Positions 1-6,730 of a stretch of 16,651 nt of DNA are shown one piece after another. Made by a program: the position numbers and the translations under genes. Below the pieces are notes generated by a model that had not been told where the DNA came from, did not search any database, and saw only the letters and a list, made by a program, of their open reading frames with translations. The stretch is taken from the NCBI GenBank assembly GCA_002422345.1, contig DIUL01000104.1, positions 1 to 16,651 on the forward strand. The letters run 5' to 3'. Within the stretch, counting starts at the first letter, position 1, and every line of letters starts with the position of its first letter. The stretch comes from Acetobacteraceae bacterium UBA6159 (GTDB taxonomy: Bacteria; Pseudomonadota; Alphaproteobacteria; Acetobacterales; Acetobacteraceae).

Positions 1-112
1 CTGCACGGGTTGAAGTTCGGCTGCCAATGGCGTGACTGCCCGGATCTCTATGGGCCGCACACCACCACGGTCCATAACCGGTTCAATCGCTGGTCGAAGG
101 ACGGCACCTACT
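1..112 (+). pseudogene. IS5-family transposase, N-terminal fragment (left part of a split remnant)
   Basis: Frame 1 reads from the left edge as LHGLKFGCQWRDCP, then YGP and HNRFNRWSKDGTY. This is the N-terminal signature of IS5-family DDE transposases (usually R/KYGCxWRDLP..YGP...NRFxRW). The match stops at about base 112, where the 3' end of an opposite-strand IS630 fragment begins. A second IS5-like block resumes in the same reading frame at 499. The gene's start lies outside the window. The protein would be non-functional because the catalytic core is missing or disrupted. Family assignment rests on motif recognition. Confidence 0.72.
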
Positions 113-487
113 GGATAGAATCTAACACTTGGTGCCCCCTTTTCACCGCGGCCAGGATTTTGTGTGGATCCTTTGTCCGTCGGAAGGGTTGGGGGGCGGT
201 GTTGGTCTCCGCCAGGAAGCGGTTAATCGGGGCTTGCAGTTCAACAACCGAGCCAAACACCCCGCGTTTGAGGCACCGTTTGGTGAGCTTGGCGAAAAAT
301 CCCTCGACCGCGTTGAGCCAAGAGCCTGACGTCGGTGTGAAATGGAAAGTCCATCTCGGATGCCGGGCCAGCCATTCCTTGACCTTCGGGTGTTTGTGAG
401 TGGCGTAGTTGTCGACAATGGCGTGGATTGCCTTGCCCTTTGGCACGGCGGCCTCGGTGGCATTGAGAAAGCGGATGGCCAAACTGT
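108..487 (-). pseudogene. IS630-family transposase, C-terminal DDE fragment
   Basis: The minus-strand reading frame ending at the stop at 108-110 carries AIRFLNATEAAVPKGKAIH, then IVDNYATHKHPKV, FHFTPTSGSWLNAVEGFF and KRGHQVLDSIQ. This is the C-terminal half of an IS630/Tc1-mariner-type transposase. The second catalytic Asp lies in VDNYATH (near base 413) and the final acidic residue in SWLNAVEGFF. About the first half of the usual ~340-aa protein is absent: similarity begins only near base 487, and the upstream residues of the open frame do not match. The fragment is embedded in an IS5 remnant, with IS5-like sequence on both sides, so it is an old insertion that later lost its 5' half. Confidence 0.8.
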
Positions 488-498
488 TGAAGCCCGGT

Positions 499-711
499 GA
501 TGCCAGCCTGCACTGTAAGGCCCACCGCTGCAGCGCCGGCGGAAAAGGGCGGCGGCAGAGCAGGCGATCGGGCGCGGTCGAGGCGTCCGGACCACCAAGA
601 TCCACGCTGTCGCCGACGATATGGGCTGCATCGTCAGGTTCCAGTTGATCCCTGGACAGGCCAGCGATGTCAGGGCGGCGACCCCGCTTCTCCAGCCGCT
701 GCCAGCCGTGC
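499..711 (+). pseudogene. IS5-family transposase, central fragment with a frameshift
   Basis: From 499 frame 1 reads DASLHCKAHRCSAGGKGRR. The similarity then jumps near base 553 to another frame reading QAIGRGRGVRTTKIHAVADD, then MGCIVRFQLIPGQASDV and ATPLLQPLPAV. Together these match the IS5 block around the first catalytic Asp (D-S/A-x-x-x-KAHRxxxGGKGG...AIGRSRGGRTTKIHAxxD...F.LTPGQASD). The lesion at about 553 breaks the frame. Recognisable similarity ends at about 711, so the C-terminal catalytic Glu region is missing. The remnant sits just downstream of the nitroreductase stop. It is the right-hand part of the element whose N-terminus is at 1-112. Confidence 0.75.
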
Positions 712-740
712 CTCTAAACCAGCTCACTGAGATATGCGGG

Positions 741-1301
741 CTAGCCACGCCAGACCGCCACGTGATCCCGCGCGCTAGGACGACCTGCGGGAGACGTGCC
801 ACCAGCTTGAGTGCCGATGTAGAGGAAGCCGACGATTTCGTCCGCGGCGTCCAGCCCCAATCCGACCCTTACCGTTGGATCATAGGCCAGCTCACCGGTC
901 TTCCACATTGCCCCGTACCCCAGCGCCGTCGCTGCCAGCAGGATGATCTGCGCTGCCGCAGATACGGATGCAATCTGCTCGACCTCGGGTATGCGGTGGC
1001 CCTTCCGCACATGTGCGGCCACTGCCACAATTATCGGTGCGCGCATCGCCTTGTCGCGTTCACGCTGCAATGTCGCACCGCTGGCCCCCGGATCACGTCG
1101 GCGCATCGACTGCGCCATCACCTCTCCAAAAGCGGCCCGCTGATCGGTGGGAATGACCACGAACCGCCACGGGCGCAGCCGGCCGTGATCCGGCGCGCGC
1201 ACCGCGCTGGCAAAGATATGATTCAGATCCTCCTCGCTTGGCCCTGGGGCTTCCAGCTTCAGCGCCGAGGCGCGGTTTAGCAGCATATCAAGTGCGTCCA
1301 T
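741..1301 (-). CDS. Nitroreductase family protein, YdjA-like (FMN-dependent)
   Basis: This 186-aa protein is co-linear with E. coli YdjA (183 aa), a small nitro/FMN reductase that works as a cytoplasmic dimer and uses NAD(P)H to reduce nitro groups, quinones or related acceptors. The N-terminus MDALDMLLNRASALKL carries the FMN-phosphate-binding Arg10 and Ser12. RAPDHGRLRPW (35-45) matches the YdjA RAPDHKSMQPW segment. GYGAMWKTG (128-136) and EIVGFLYIG (155-163) complete the flavin site. Both ends look natural, so it seems intact despite IS debris just downstream. The ATG is preceded by a good AAGGAG (minus strand, within 1306-1313) five bases upstream. It is transcribed divergently from the amidohydrolase at 1583. 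The family is secure; the substrate is unknown. Confidence 0.93.
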   Translation of the reverse strand: MDALDMLLNRASALKLEAPGPSEEDLNHIFASAVRAPDHGRLRPWRFVVIPTDQRAAFGEVMAQSMRRRDPGASGATLQRERDKAMRAPIIVAVAAHVRKGHRIPEVEQIASVSAAAQIILLAATALGYGAMWKTGELAYDPTVRVGLGLDAADEIVGFLYIGTQAGGTSPAGRPSARDHVAVWRG

Positions 1302-1582
1302 GGTTGCTCCTTCCTCAGCTTGTCCTGCCGGGGGAGGTTACGTCCACCTCCCGGTCGGTAGCAATAAACACATCCCAGCCCTGGAAGGCCAGGGACACGG
1401 TGGTGGAACATCGATGCTCGAACACCACCATTTGCATCTGCCTATCGTTTGTTCGGAATCATCGTTGCGCAGGATGCGCAAACCCGGCTAGAAAGATGGA
1501 GGTGTGGGTTACCTCAAAGCAACCTCGCATCGACCAGAGAGCCAGACAGGTCAGTAGACCCGCACGGAAAAGGGAAGCGCCC
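1302..1582. promoter_or_regulatory. Divergent control region between nitroreductase and amidohydrolase
   Basis: These 281 bp separate two divergent starts and should hold both promoters. Two inverted repeats stand out: GGTGGTG (1399-1405) with CACCACC (1423-1429), and the tighter TTGCGCA-GGA-TGCGCAA (1465-1481). A possible rightward sigma-70 promoter is TTGCGC (1465-1470), an 18-bp gap, then TAGAAA (1489-1494). That would put the second repeat over the -35 element, a typical repressor position. The promoter call is weak because many TTG boxes occur by chance. No coding potential was recognised. Confidence 0.45.
1465..1481. promoter_or_regulatory. Perfect inverted repeat, candidate operator
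   Basis: TTGCGCA (1465-1471) and TGCGCAA (1475-1481) are perfect 7-bp arms around a GGA spacer. The site lies 102 bp upstream of the amidohydrolase ATG and 164 bp upstream of the divergent nitroreductase start. The short, tight dyad with no T-run afterwards suits a dimeric regulator better than a terminator. Neither regulator in the window (TetR, MarR) can be assigned to it from sequence alone. Confidence 0.45.
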
Positions 1583-2683
1583 ATGACCCAGTTGCCGATC
1601 TCCGCCGATTCCCACATCACTGAACCCCCCGACTGCTACCGCGGTCACATCGACCCTGCGTACCGCGATCGTGCACCGCATATTGTACGTGACCCCAAAT
1701 TCGGCGACATTTATGTCGTCGAGGGCATGAAACAGACCATTCCGATGGGGCTCGTCGCCGCCGCCGGTATCGATCCTAGCAAGATCCGTGTCGGCGGTGC
1801 CCGCTTCGAAGATCTGCACCGCGGCGGCTGGGACCCGGTCGCGCGTCTCGCCGACCAAGACCGTGATGGCGTCGGGGCGGAAATCATCTACCCGACCGTT
1901 GGAATGGTCCTCTGCAACCATGGCGACCTTGACTACAAGAAGGTCTGCTTCGACGCCTATAACCGGTGGCTACAGGAATATACATCCCATTCGCCGGACA
2001 GGTTAATCGGTGTTGGTCAGACCGCAATCCGGACTGTAAAGGAAGGCGTTGCGGATTTCGAGCGCATCAAGGCCATGGGGTTCAAGGGTGTCATGATGCC
2101 TGGAAACCCGGGTGAGTCCGACTATGACGATCCGGAGTACGACCCGTTGTGGGAAGCTGCTGTTGCACTCGACCTACCGTTATCGTTCCACATCCTCACG
2201 TCGAGCAGTGACCAGATCAACCGTCACCGTGGACCACGCATCAACGGCTTTCTGTCCATTATCCGCGGGTGTCAGGACATCATGGCCATGCTGATCTACA
2301 GCGGTGTGTTCGCCCGTCACCCGAAACTCAAAGTGGCATGTGTCGAAGCCGATGCTGGTTGGGCGCCGCATTTCATGTACCGCATGGACCATGCTTACAA
2401 GCGCCATCGTTACTGGATGAAGGGATTGGAGTTGCCGCGCCTTCCGTCGGAATATTTCCGAGAAAACATCAGTCTCACGTTTCAGGACGATTACGTCGCG
2501 TTCCAACTCGCAGGGATGATGGCGCCAAATCAGTTGATGTGGGCCAATGACTTTCCGCATAGCGACTCGACCTGGCCAAGGAGCAAGGACATAATCGCCG
2601 AGCAGACCGCGCAGTTGGATGCCGGATTACGCCAGAAGATCCTGCATGACAACGTCGCGGCGCTGTATAAGCTCGCAGCGTAA
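1583..2683 (+). CDS. Amidohydrolase family 2 (ACMSD/LigY-like TIM-barrel metal enzyme)
   Basis: This 366-aa protein has the amidohydrolase-2 pattern: strand-1 motif SADSHITEPPD (Asp9, His11, Glu14), His203 in LSFHILT, Glu255 in VEADAGW and Asp323 in WANDFPH. The family contains decarboxylases (ACMSD, gamma-resorcylate decarboxylase) and C-C or C-O hydrolases (LigY, LigI) acting on ring-derived carboxylates, usually with one Zn or Mn. The first motif is D-x-H-x-x-E, a variant of the classical HxH. I chose the ATG at 1583 because AGGGAA lies about seven bases upstream and the protein then starts directly at the metal motif. The frame is open back to 1238, but that extension has no family resemblance. 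It is only distantly similar to the tandem pair at 13245-15789. The substrate is unknown. Confidence 0.92.
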   Translation: MTQLPISADSHITEPPDCYRGHIDPAYRDRAPHIVRDPKFGDIYVVEGMKQTIPMGLVAAAGIDPSKIRVGGARFEDLHRGGWDPVARLADQDRDGVGAEIIYPTVGMVLCNHGDLDYKKVCFDAYNRWLQEYTSHSPDRLIGVGQTAIRTVKEGVADFERIKAMGFKGVMMPGNPGESDYDDPEYDPLWEAAVALDLPLSFHILTSSSDQINRHRGPRINGFLSIIRGCQDIMAMLIYSGVFARHPKLKVACVEADAGWAPHFMYRMDHAYKRHRYWMKGLELPRLPSEYFRENISLTFQDDYVAFQLAGMMAPNQLMWANDFPHSDSTWPRSKDIIAEQTAQLDAGLRQKILHDNVAALYKLAA

Positions 2684-2735
2684 AGCAGCGGGCGGGCACA
2701 AGCGGAATCGCTGTGGCACGCACCAAGAATGCTAA

Positions 2736-2777
2736 GAGTTCCACTGGGTGTCCGGGTCGGGCCGGCCGGTGGAACTC
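2736..2777 (+). terminator. Stem-loop downstream of amidohydrolase (possible terminator)
   Basis: GAGTTCCAC (2736-2744) and GTGGAACTC (2769-2777) form a perfect 9-bp stem with a 24-nt GC-rich loop. It starts 53 bp after the amidohydrolase stop codon. No T-run follows, so it is not a classical intrinsic terminator. It could protect the mRNA 3' end or be an unrelated dyad. Confidence 0.35.
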
Positions 2778-3065
2778 CAAATCGGCATCACTCGGGTCGA
2801 GCAAGCCACTTGTCCGAGGGGGGATGGCTCCCGCTGAACTATCTGACTGGGTATGCTTGGCCCGTGTGTCTCACACATGTCTGGCATTTTGATGTTGGTG
2901 TGCGTGGTCGCAACAGCTTCAGCCTTAAGAGGAGCATTGACCGGCGACGTGCCTGCATACATAGGCCCAAGGCGCGGCGTCAGCGCAGGTGAATGTCCGC
3001 ATACAGTGTTGGTTACGTGCCGGCTCAGGCGCTTGCTCGCCGGAGGACGGCAAACGTCACCGCAT

Positions 3066-3118
3066 AAGGAGGAACGAACGTGGCATATTCCGCTCCGCAT
3101 GGAATGCGTCACCGCTGA
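3066..3118 (+). other. Strong ribosome-binding site with a 12-codon open frame
   Basis: AAGGAGG (3066-3072) sits seven bases before a GTG (3080). The frame reads MAYSAPHGMRHR and stops at TGA 3116-3118. So good a Shine-Dalgarno with no gene behind it suggests either a gene that lost its body or a short leader peptide. No downstream + strand gene follows closely, which weakens the leader idea. There is no hallmark, such as a run of one amino acid, to support attenuation. Confidence 0.3.
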
Positions 3119-3386
3119 TCGTAAGGGCTACATTTCCGAGCTGGCGACATTGTTGCGAGCCTGCCGATGCGTCGGATTCGTCTTGATTCGTGCGGCGAAC
3201 CTCGTATTGCGGGCCGACGGATCCGCCTAGCGATCTGTCCCGGGCCGTCCGGTCCTCCGGCGCACACGGCCGATTGCGCTACGTGTGGCTCCGGCCGCCC
3301 TCGACGGGGCGCCGGACTCACCGTGGCGATCGACAACCCGACGTCGACTGCCAGAGCGTCGTCGAAATCCGTGGGAACCAACAGAA

Positions 3387-3414
3387 CAACGCCGGGGTTT
3401 GACGCCCGGCGTTG
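3387..3414 (-). terminator. Stem-loop terminator candidate for the 3439-5133 gene
   Basis: CAACGCCGGG (3387-3396) and CCCGGCGTTG (3405-3414) form a perfect 10-bp GC-rich stem with an 8-nt loop, starting 24 bp beyond the minus-strand stop codon. Read on the minus strand, the stem is followed by a moderately T-rich TTCTGTTGG. This is a plausible but weak intrinsic terminator. Confidence 0.55.
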
Positions 3415-3438
3415 CGACGGAGGGTTCCAGATCGGCAG

Positions 3439-5133
3439 TCAGACAGATGCGTGCCCTCCGCGCAGTAACCTCCCAGGAAGGACGCCCTGCGGATCGACAG
3501 CGTCGACCCCGGCGCGGCGGATTACCGTGCCATTCACGACCACGGCTTCAACCCCGATCGCATCCGAGACCAGCCGGTCCGCGCCCGCGGGGAGATCGTA
3601 AACGCGGCGCAGCTTGCTCGCGCCGATCGTCGCGGGATCGAACACGACCAGATCGGCTGGTGCCCCAGGTTTCAGCACACCACGATCGGTGAGTCCGAAC
3701 ACTTCGGCAGGCCGGGACGTCAACATGCGAACCCCTTCCTCAAGGCTGAACGTGTTTTTCTCACGCACCCAACGAGCGAGAAGATAGGTTGGGAGGCAAG
3801 CATCGCAGAGCTGGCTGGCATGGGCACCGGCATCGGATAGCCCGATCACGGTACAGTCGCTCTTGAGCAATGGCTCCACCTCGTCCTCCTGATGGTTGGC
3901 CACTGGCACGCGGAAGCGTGCTTCAAGATTGGTCTGCAACGCGAGATCAAGCGCCAGGTCGGTGGGAACGACACCGCGTTCGCGTGCAACCTCGAAAAGT
4001 GGACGTTCCTCCAACTCCGGCTCGGGGCCATATTGTGAAATCAGCGTCTTGGCGAAGGAGGCGCGGAACTGTGGCGCGCCCGATACCAGCATCCGATCGG
4101 CGAAGGCGCGCCGGAATTCCGGGTCCGCGTATATCCGCGCCTTGCCCGCGGCGTCTGCGATGGCGACGGGTTTGAACAGGCTTAGAGGCTCAAACAGGAA
4201 TGGCGCCTTGAACTGGAACTCAAAATTCAGCGGTCGGGCGGTGACCTGCGGCACGATCGTCAGCCCCTCGGCGGCGATGGCTTCCGACCGCGCCAGTTGC
4301 TCCGTGTGGCCACCCGTGCCGAGCGACAGGCCAGCCAGGAGAGCGGTCCAGGTGATGGGACGCCCGGTTACGCGGGCGATTTCCACAAATTGATCAAGGA
4401 ACAGCTCCTTGCCGACGGTGGCCTGGATGATCCCGCGTCCCGCCTCGCCCAGAACACCCGCCAGCGCCATGATCTCGGAGAGATCAGCTGCGCGGCTTGG
4501 CACCGGACGCCCTCCGTAACCGACATGGGTCGACGCTTTCGACGTCGCGAACCCGATCGCGCCGGCATCGAGAGCACCGCGCAGGATCGCCTTCATCTCG
4601 GCGATTTCCGCCGTCGTCGCCGGCCGTTCGGTGGCCGCTTCGCCCATCACCCACAGGCGCAACGGCGTATGGCCGATCATGACACCGAGGTTTATCGCGA
4701 CGCCCTGTTTCTCGATCGCGTCGAGATACTCTGGGAACGTCTGAAACCCCCATTCCGGCCCAAGGCCGGTCTCAAGAGCCTCGACGCTCATGCCCTCGAC
4801 CTTTTCAAGAGTCCGCATGATGAGGCTACGATGTGCTGGGCGGGCTGGAGCGACCCCAAAGCCGCAGTTGCCGATCACGGCGGTCGTGACGCCGTGCCAG
4901 GGCGAGATGCTCAGCATGCGGTCCCACAGGACCTGCGCATCGTAGTGGGTGTGGATGTCGACGAATCCCGGCGACACGGCGAGGCCGCCGGCGTCGATGG
5001 TTTGATGGGCGGTGCCGGGGGCATCGCCCATAGCAACAATGCACCGATCCTTGACTGCCACGTCGCCGCGATAACGCGCCCGTCCTGTCCCATCGACAAT
5101 GTCGGCGCCGCGAATTTTTAGGTCGTAGTCCAT
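3439..5133 (-). CDS. Amidohydrolase family 3, N-acyl-D-amino-acid deacylase-like
   Basis: This 564-aa protein is built like D-aminoacylases: an N-terminal beta-sandwich strand (LKIRGADIVDGTG), metal motif DIHTHYD (His61, His63), bridging Cys90 in VIGNCGFGVAP, His203 in ATSKASTHVG, SDAGAH with Asp434 and His438, and a closing sandwich (RGVLKPGAPADLVVFDP, VVVNG). The family hydrolyses N-acyl D-amino acids or related cyclic amides. It lacks the THMRNEG-like and ISHHK-like segments that carry two further His ligands in classical D-aminoacylase. The corresponding stretches appear to read IIQATVGKE and ITWTALLAG. It therefore belongs to a divergent subfamily whose substrate I cannot name. The length is somewhat above the ~480 aa of classical enzymes. 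GAGGAGG lies just upstream of the ATG. No partner gene is close enough for an operon. Confidence 0.88.
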   Translation of the reverse strand: MDYDLKIRGADIVDGTGRARYRGDVAVKDRCIVAMGDAPGTAHQTIDAGGLAVSPGFVDIHTHYDAQVLWDRMLSISPWHGVTTAVIGNCGFGVAPARPAHRSLIMRTLEKVEGMSVEALETGLGPEWGFQTFPEYLDAIEKQGVAINLGVMIGHTPLRLWVMGEAATERPATTAEIAEMKAILRGALDAGAIGFATSKASTHVGYGGRPVPSRAADLSEIMALAGVLGEAGRGIIQATVGKELFLDQFVEIARVTGRPITWTALLAGLSLGTGGHTEQLARSEAIAAEGLTIVPQVTARPLNFEFQFKAPFLFEPLSLFKPVAIADAAGKARIYADPEFRRAFADRMLVSGAPQFRASFAKTLISQYGPEPELEERPLFEVARERGVVPTDLALDLALQTNLEARFRVPVANHQEDEVEPLLKSDCTVIGLSDAGAHASQLCDACLPTYLLARWVREKNTFSLEEGVRMLTSRPAEVFGLTDRGVLKPGAPADLVVFDPATIGASKLRRVYDLPAGADRLVSDAIGVEAVVVNGTVIRRAGVDAVDPQGVLPGRLLRGGHASV

Positions 5134-5733
5134 TGTTTCCTCCTCAGGCGGCCGCAGGAAGCGGCGGTTGCGAAACGGTCGAATCCGCGAGGATAGCTCG
5201 CACTATCGGCGCATTTCCTCGCGTTGAAAGCAGTAGGAACGTATCCGGGCGCCGCTACCACGGCACGTTGCGGTGGCCCGCCAAGGACCTTATCCCGCAC
5301 TGGTAACTAGTACAGCCTGCGGGAAATATGAACCCCCTTGAGTATGCCTAGAGCGGCCCGCTTCGCCAATCTGATCCGAGTCGCCATTTCCGGCGAGGTG
5401 TACTAGCGCGTTCTTCCCGGCACATTGCCGCCTCTGTGTCCTGTCATCGGTCCCGGGGTGTCGCCGGGTGTCATTTTTTGAAGCGATCCTTTCTTTCATG
5501 CCTCCATAGCGTCAGATTGCTCCGCGCGGCCCCCATCATTGGTCGGGCCCCGCACAAATGGCAGGCGGCCGAATGCGTGACGTTTGCATCGACCATATCA
5601 AGGGGGCCATTCATCAGTCGTGTCGGCATGGCGCCGGACCAAACGTAACGCCATCCGCATCGGACCGAGGCTGATCCCGCTGCCCCCGCCGGATTCATGC
5701 ACCAGGGGCGGCCGGTCTTCTCTGCCTGGCGCG
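5134..5733. other. Gene-poor intergenic stretch (600 bp) upstream of the amidohydrolase-3 gene
   Basis: No recognisable gene was found. Open frames here (up to about 122 codons, some running antisense into TetR) are compositionally odd and have no family signature. It must contain the promoter of the leftward amidohydrolase-3 gene and the 3' end of the TetR transcript. The one clear element is the dyad at 5293-5324. Confidence 0.5.
5293..5324. promoter_or_regulatory. Two-layer 32-bp dyad, candidate operator
   Basis: TCCCGCA (5293-5299) and TGCGGGA (5318-5324) are perfect 7-bp arms. The central palindrome ACTAGT (5306-5311) has exactly the same dyad centre (5308.5). Concentric symmetry of this size fits a dimeric or tetrameric regulator site. 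It lies about 160-190 bp upstream of the amidohydrolase-3 start, between that gene and the TetR gene, so TetR is a natural candidate binder. That link is inference. Confidence 0.4.
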
Positions 5734-6405
5734 CTAACATTTCATCAGCGGGCCAGCCTCCGGCGATATCCCGTCGAACACCAGGTCGCAGATGTTCTCG
5801 CTCAACGCCTGCACACCGCCGCGGCGTGGATTGAACCACTCCACGGTCCAGTTCAAGGAACCGAGGAGGTACAGCCGCATGGTCTTGGCCGGAATATCGG
5901 CGCGGATCTCGCCTGCCTTCTGCGCATTTTCGATCATCTCATCCCACAGGCGCGCGTAATCCTCCCGTATCGGACGGTGCCGCTTCTTGAGTGCCACGGA
6001 AATCTGGCCATAGGTTCGGATGCTGGCCGAACTGAAGTCGCCGTGACGCAACAACCCCAGCAGATGGCCGAGGACCGCGGCCCTGATACGCTCGCGATGC
6101 GTCGCGGTTGGCGGGAGGTTGGCGACCCGGGCCCGTACCGCGTTGGATACGCTGGCGATGCCGGCATCGAGCACCTCAATCAGGATATCGTCTTTCGATG
6201 CAAAATGATAATAGATGCTGCCGGCCTGAATTCCCGCCTCAGTCGCTATCTGACGGAGTGTCGTCGCGACGTACCCTTGTTCGCGAAAAAGTTTTGCGGC
6301 CGAGGCTAAAATTTGTGCCCGGGACGCAGCTGAGCGGCCGCCCTCGCCCCTAGATGAGACAAGAGGCTCAGCTTTTTCGGACGCGGTCTTCTCGGTGCAT
6401 TCCAT
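5734..6405 (-). CDS. TetR/AcrR family transcriptional regulator
   Basis: This 223-aa protein has an N-terminal TetR DNA-binding domain (about 28-75): RAQILASAAKLFREQGYVATT, RQIATEAGIQAGSIYYHFASKDDIL. The last part holds the recognition helix and the family hallmark YYHF. The C-terminal ligand domain includes RTYGQISVALKKRH and LLGSLNWTVEWFNPRRGG. The latter resembles KstR2-type TetR proteins that sense CoA thioesters, which would suit an acyl-CoA dehydrogenase neighbourhood. I chose the ATG at 6405; the frame is open 47 codons further upstream, but that part would run through the likely promoter. The Shine-Dalgarno is modest (GAGG about 11 bases upstream). It is divergent from the MarR-pump operon and probably represses itself. 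Targets are unproven. Confidence 0.92.
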   Translation of the reverse strand: MECTEKTASEKAEPLVSSRGEGGRSAASRAQILASAAKLFREQGYVATTLRQIATEAGIQAGSIYYHFASKDDILIEVLDAGIASVSNAVRARVANLPPTATHRERIRAAVLGHLLGLLRHGDFSSASIRTYGQISVALKKRHRPIREDYARLWDEMIENAQKAGEIRADIPAKTMRLYLLGSLNWTVEWFNPRRGGVQALSENICDLVFDGISPEAGPLMKC

Positions 6406-6595
6406 TGGAGCCTTGCCTCGTTCCAAAACAAACGTTAGATAGAGTAATATCCCGTTACAGGATCCGTCAAGGTTACTCAACTCGCGAACCATAGTGAAGG
6501 GGGAAATGCTGGTGATGGGTCTATGGCATTCCAACGGTATGTGCACGCGGGTTTACCGGCAGAGATCCAAGCGGCTCTACGGGCGAACGGATCCA

Positions 6596-6611
6596 TTCGA
6601 TCTTGATCGAA
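6596..6611. promoter_or_regulatory. Perfect 16-bp palindrome, candidate operator
   Basis: TTCGATC (6596-6602) and GATCGAA (6605-6611) flank a 2-bp TT spacer. The site is 120 bp upstream of the MarR start used here and about 190 bp upstream of TetR. It is a clean dyad without a T-run, so it looks more like a protein-binding site than a terminator. Confidence 0.4.
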
Positions 6612-6658
6612 ACGCGAGCCGCGATCTCTCTAGGCACCCATCAGGGGCGCAGATATTG

Positions 6659-6687
6659 CATAGCTAACTATTAGAGAGCATGCTATG
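6659..6687. promoter_or_regulatory. Inverted repeat before MarR, candidate MarR operator
   Basis: CATAGC (6659-6664) pairs with GCTATG (6682-6687) across 17 bp. Inside sits a smaller dyad, CTAACTATTAG (6664-6674). MarR proteins typically bind AT-rich dyads overlapping their own promoter, and this is the only AT-rich dyad 44-72 bp upstream of the MarR start. A possible promoter is TTGCAT (6657-6662) with ATGCTA (6680-6685), 17 bp apart, which would overlap the repeat. Confidence 0.42.
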
Positions 6688-6730
6688 AAATTGTTCACAA
6701 GTGATTTGGAGTGCGAATATACGATGCGAT

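Larger units (their letters stand above)
2684..3438. other. Gene-poor intergenic stretch (755 bp)
   Basis: I recognise no protein-coding gene here. Frames up to 126 codons exist on both strands but are Arg/Pro/Ser-rich, unlike any family I know, and mutually overlapping. The stretch holds a hairpin at 2736-2777, a strong ribosome-binding site in front of a 12-codon frame (3066-3118), and a stem-loop at 3387-3414 that probably ends the transcript from the right. It may contain a decayed gene, but no family can be named. Confidence 0.5.
6406..6730. promoter_or_regulatory. Divergent control region between TetR and the MarR-pump operon
   Basis: These 325 bp separate two divergent regulator genes. 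Leftward, a possible sigma-70 promoter for TetR is TTGACG (minus strand, 6470-6465) and TTACTC (6447-6442) with a 17-bp gap. Its spacer carries GTAA (6444-6447) and TTAC (6455-6458) in inverted orientation, and a wider GAGTAA (6442-6447) / TTACTC (6473-6478) pair, suggesting autoregulation. Towards MarR there is a 16-bp palindrome at 6596-6611 and a larger inverted repeat at 6659-6687. No coding sequence is seen. Confidence 0.45.

Noticed and set aside
621..1280. 219-codon + strand frame antisense to the nitroreductase
   Set aside because: Only its first part (to about 711) is IS5 similarity; the rest is the shadow of the well-supported nitroreductase.
1238..1582. In-frame upstream extension of the amidohydrolase-2 gene (115 codons)
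   Set aside because: It overlaps the nitroreductase start and the divergent control region and has no family resemblance. A Shine-Dalgarno and the metal motif place the start at 1583.
2853..3230. 125-codon + strand frame with a hydrophobic start, resembling a secreted protein
   Set aside because: No Shine-Dalgarno, no family resemblance, and it overlaps equally long frames on the other strand; the strong ribosome-binding site inside it at 3066 belongs to a different frame.
3109..3381. Minus-strand frame with LVPTDFDDALAVDVGLS, reminiscent of a universal stress protein start
   Set aside because: The rest of the frame is Arg/Pro-rich with no UspA motifs such as G-2x-G-9x-G-S/T; the resemblance covers about 15 residues and is probably chance.
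4297..5121. 274-codon + strand frame antisense to the amidohydrolase-3 gene
   Set aside because: It mirrors a gene with a complete family signature and has no recognisable domain; GC-rich coding sequence often leaves a long antisense frame.
5471..5839. 122-codon minus-strand frame overlapping the TetR 3' end
   Set aside because: Cys/Arg-rich, no domain, and it uses a different frame across a clear TetR coding region.
6406..6546. 47-codon N-terminal extension of TetR
   Set aside because: It would run through the likely TTGACG promoter and dyads, and TetR proteins usually begin shortly before the helix-turn-helix; ATG 6405 is preferred.
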